NCBI GenBank assembly: GCA_031278835.1
Contig: JAITJP010000343.1
Coordinates: forward strand, 1 to 17,284
Reading direction: 5' to 3'
DNA: 17,284 nt
DNA from: Deltaproteobacteria bacterium
GTDB lineage: Bacteria; Desulfobacterota; Desulfarculia; Adiutricales; Adiutricaceae
Part shown: positions 15,465 through 17,284 of the stretch, in pieces
How positions within the stretch are numbered: the stretch's first letter is position 1
How the letters are laid out: each line of letters starts with the position of its first letter
Translations under genes and position numbers: made by a program
Notes under the pieces: generated by a model
Database searches by the model: none
Seen by the model: only the letters and a program-made list of their open reading frames with translations
What the model was told of the DNA's origin: nothing

Positions 15465-15897
15465 AGTTGTAAAACTCCACCGCCCAATCCTTTATGGCTT
15501 CGAAGCGGTCGGCATACCGCGGATCGATTATCAGTCCGTCAAAACTGCAGCCGTGGTCATGGTAGTAATCGGAGAGTCCCTGGGCCAGCGACGACTCGTC
15601 AATAATGTCAAAGTCTCGGAGCATATCGTTGATGGTTTGGTTTAGCGAAGTGCAGCGCAAGCCGTCGATTTCCACGATGTCAAGGGAATCGAAATTGTCG
15701 ATTAAAAAATAATTGATGTTTTCATATGGCCCAAGCTGGGTGACATAAGCGTCAATTTTAGTCTCCCTGACGTAACCGTCAAACCAGCCGAGTAATTCCA
15801 GCGCGGAGGTATGGCTCAAAACCAGGTCCAGGCCGGTTAAGACGTCGACGAACCACTCATGGTGCGACATGTAATGGCTGCAATCTTTAATGCGCAT
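15457..15897 (-). CDS. AbiEi-like antitoxin partner, short form
   Basis: A 146-residue protein upstream of and overlapping the toxin gene, the usual antitoxin position in AbiE pairs. It contains LVLSHTSALELLGWFDGY and the acidic stretch DIVEIDGLRCTSLNQTINDM, which resembles the C-terminal domain of AbiEi-type antitoxins (the TSPERTLLDxL-like helix). The N-terminal winged helix of classical AbiEi is missing: only about 25 residues precede this domain. Start: the ATG at 15897 has GGGAG nine bases upstream; the ATG at 15942 has no Shine-Dalgarno and lies before the predicted transcription start. The protein is acidic overall. Assignment rests mainly on gene order plus weak sequence resemblance. 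Confidence 0.7.
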   Translation of the reverse strand: MRIKDCSHYMSHHEWFVDVLTGLDLVLSHTSALELLGWFDGYVRETKIDAYVTQLGPYENINYFLIDNFDSLDIVEIDGLRCTSLNQTINDMLRDFDIIDESSLAQGLSDYYHDHGCSFDGLIIDPRYADRFEAIKDWAVEFYNYE

Positions 15898-15944
15898 AAT
15901 CCCAATCTCCCGTCTTGGTCGGGGCAAAAACCCCAAATACATTT

Positions 15945-15977
15945 ATTTTATCGTTATAAAGCGCTTTTTTCAAGCGC
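15945..15977 (-). promoter_or_regulatory. Promoter of the AbiE-like operon with overlapping dyad
   Basis: On the minus strand TTGAAA (15973-15968) and TAAAAT (15950-15945) are 17 bases apart, a good sigma70 promoter. GCGCTT (15961-15966) and AAGCGC (15972-15977) form an inverted repeat over the -35 box and could be the site of a repressor. Transcription should begin near 15938. Confidence 0.65.
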
Positions 15978-15982
15978 CATAC

Positions 15983-16005
15983 CTTAAGCCCTTAAGCACC
16001 TTAAG
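15983..16005. repeat. Three spaced CTTAAG copies upstream of the promoter
   Basis: CTTAAG occurs at 15983, 15991 and 16000, at 8 and 9 base intervals, just upstream of the -35 box. This might be a binding array for a regulator; chance is not excluded. Confidence 0.3.
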
Positions 16006-16028
16006 CCACAGGGCAAAAAAAATGTCAA

Positions 16029-16399
16029 TTTTTAAGCATCTTATCACAATTTCGGCCAATTAAATTAAAAAATTAACCCATAACATTAGATATAAATATT
16101 TCTAAATTCATTAATTTAGAGCCATTAGGCTTATGGTAAAGTTTATACAGAACTTTAAAAAATGAATTAATAATATTATTTGATCATGTAAGAGTGATTA
16201 AATCTTTTAATCGTTAGAAATGTCGGTAAAGTTAATATTAAAGCTAATTTGTTTACTTTAATCTGATTTTTTTGTTATTTTTAGATCCTTTTTTATGGCT
16301 AAATCTATAAATATGATAAATTATAAAGATCTAGTCTTGGAAATTTCAATATTTATTAACCATATCATGGGGAGATAAGATTTGCAATGGCCTTTTTAT
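16029..16399. repeat. Diverged direct repeat, copy B
   Basis: This is the second copy of the 13909-14279 element, same orientation, 2120 bases away, lying just upstream of the AbiE-like operon. The two identical blocks are at 16047-16065 and just before 16295. The plus-strand frame ATG (16295) to TAA (16378) has the same length as in copy A, but base changes do not favour third positions. The minus-strand frame that is open in copy A carries many stops here. The terminator-like outer stem is broken. Copy B thus looks like the more decayed copy. Confidence 0.7.
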
Positions 16400-16824
16400 A
16401 GGTCAATAAATATTTTCTTTGGGCCCGGTTAGCGATAACTCTGGTTTAAGGTGCGGCTTTATTGGAAAATAGGGGCACTTCGGTTGCCCTGAGGCCTTGG
16501 GCAATTAGGATTTCGGTTAACCTTAGAGCCTTTAAGCCCAATGGCTAATAGCCATAGAGAGGCCAAATCTAACCATTAGTGGCAGTTTTAGGCCTAATCG
16601 GTTTTGTATTTAAGTTTTTATGTTTTTAAGTAATCGACGCGAACAAATATGGCCCCTGTTCTTTTTCGGTGGCCAGCGGGGAAGCCTTATCTTCCCTTGA
16701 CTGGTTGGGTGCCTAGTGAAAAGGGCCTAAAAGCCAGTAGGATAAACCTTTTAAAACCCAGACAAAAGATATGGCTGGTCAAAAAATTAGCGACTTAAGC
16801 GATCTAAAAAAAATTATCCCAGCT
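16400..16824. other. Non-coding stretch, no gene seen
   Basis: No coding region or RNA gene is recognised. The composition is mixed. One perfect dyad, ATGGCTA (16541-16547) and TAGCCAT (16549-16555), is present. No tRNA-like T-loop or clover-leaf was found by eye. Confidence 0.5.
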
Positions 16825-17094
16825 TTAGCTATCTTTTTTCTTTAAAATTTTTGAAAGATAACTTAACGGAAACTTAGTTTTCTTAGAAATCTCCTTCAAT
16901 GGGATGTCTAGGGAAATAGGAGTAAAATATTTTTTTATCAAATCCTCATATTTTTTAGCTAAAGCTTTAGCTGAAGCTTTTTCTTTAGCCAAAGCTTCAG
17001 CTGAAGCTTCAGCTAAAACTTTTTCTTGTTTAGCCAGGGCTGTTAAATAAACTTCAGAATTTTCAATATAAGCTTTATCTTGGCTCGAAGTCAT
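16825..17094 (-). CDS. Small protein from the internal start of the Rpn-like frame
   Basis: An 89-residue basic protein starting at the ATG at 17094, with GAGG seven bases upstream, a good spacing. Residues 24-48 are an Ala/Lys/Glu-rich helix (coiled-coil like); the tail SLDIPLKEISKKTKFPLSYL resembles a small helix-turn-helix. In some Rpn genes an internal start makes a C-terminal protein that restrains the full-length nuclease; this frame has the right position and signal for such a product. It could also be a leftover of a broken gene. Confidence 0.45.
   Translation of the reverse strand: MTSSQDKAYIENSEVYLTALAKQEKVLAEASAEALAKEKASAKALAKKYEDLIKKYFTPISLDIPLKEISKKTKFPLSYLSKILKKKDS
16957..17017. 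repeat. Low-complexity AGCT/AAGCTT-rich tract
   Basis: Repeated AAGCTT and AGCT words form overlapping direct and inverted repeats encoding the Ala/Lys/Glu helix of the Rpn-like protein. Such tracts are prone to slippage. Confidence 0.6.
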
Positions 17095-17284
17095 AGTTAT
17101 ACCTCTTTGAGTTAAAAGATCTTTTATAGATATTTTAATGAGATATTGATATAAATTTATTATAACTCCATATGTGTTATCATCAATTTTTTTGTCAATT
17201 AAATTATAAATTTTGATGATATAATCATTTTGTTCATCAGGTTCTTTTATTAAAAGAGCGAATATACTTAATCATAGATTACTG

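Larger units (their letters stand above)
16825..17284 (-). pseudogene. C-terminal part of a probable Rpn-family nuclease/transposase-like gene
   Basis: The frame that ends at 16825 stays open upstream of ATG 17094 for another 59 codons to a TGA at 17274-17272, with coding-like sequence such as IKEPDEQNDYIIKIYNL and NLYQYLIKISIKDLL. No ATG, GTG or TTG occurs in those 59 codons, so a longer gene probably extends beyond the window and is interrupted here. The layout, a helical segment, then an Ala/Lys/Glu-rich charged stretch, then a short DNA-binding-like tail (PLKEISKKTKFPLSYLSKIL), resembles the C-terminal part of Rpn/PDDEXK_2 proteins. The catalytic N-terminal domain is outside the window, so the family call is tentative. 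Confidence 0.5.

Noticed and set aside
13909..16399. CRISPR array or classical insertion sequence
   Set aside because: Only two long diverged repeats, no short regular spacers, no transposase frame and no terminal inverted repeats seen.
16400..16824. tRNA or other RNA gene
   Set aside because: No clover-leaf arms or GTTCRA-type loop could be found; only short unrelated dyads.

Overview
The window reads like about 17 kb of chromosome from an anaerobic, Gram-negative, medium-GC bacterium. A sensory-type [FeFe]-hydrogenase, a Re-type citrate synthase, a hisS-aspS pair and a CHASE2 adenylate cyclase together point to the Desulfobacterota (former Deltaproteobacteria). A gut or protist-associated lineage such as the Adiutrix group is possible, but this is inference from gene content only; no rRNA or tRNA gene was seen.

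Positions 1-4211 (minus strand): the N-terminal part of a MATE-family efflux transporter runs off the left edge. Next come two genes read right to left, a HydS-like [FeFe]-hydrogenase with ferredoxin, H-cluster, extra 4Fe-4S and PAS domains, and then a SpoIIE/PP2C-type phosphatase. Together they look like a hydrogen- or redox-sensing signalling module in which HydS is the sensor and the phosphatase the output.

Positions 4212-12572 (plus strand): hisS has a near-consensus sigma70 promoter. It is followed by aspS (probably relaxed in tRNA specificity), a Re-citrate synthase fused to a C-terminal Cache/PDC-like sensor domain, a CHASE2 membrane adenylate cyclase, and a secreted Sel1-repeat protein. 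A strong bidirectional terminator at 12576-12615 separates this run from a convergent SAM-methyltransferase-like gene (12637-13242).

Positions 13258-17284 form an accessory region. GC-rich palindromic non-coding DNA (to about 13790) changes to AT-rich DNA. Two diverged direct copies of a ~370 bp element (13909-14279 and 16029-16399, roughly 70% identical by eye) bracket a two-gene AbiE-type toxin/antitoxin-like pair. The right edge holds the C-terminal part of a probable Rpn-family nuclease/transposase-like gene. Its upstream frame has a stop codon, but an internal ATG is preceded by a good ribosome binding site, which fits a gene-within-gene product.

The most unusual items are the Re-citrate synthase/Cache fusion, the repeat-flanked AbiE pair whose antitoxin appears to lack the usual DNA-binding domain, and the Rpn C-terminal internal start.
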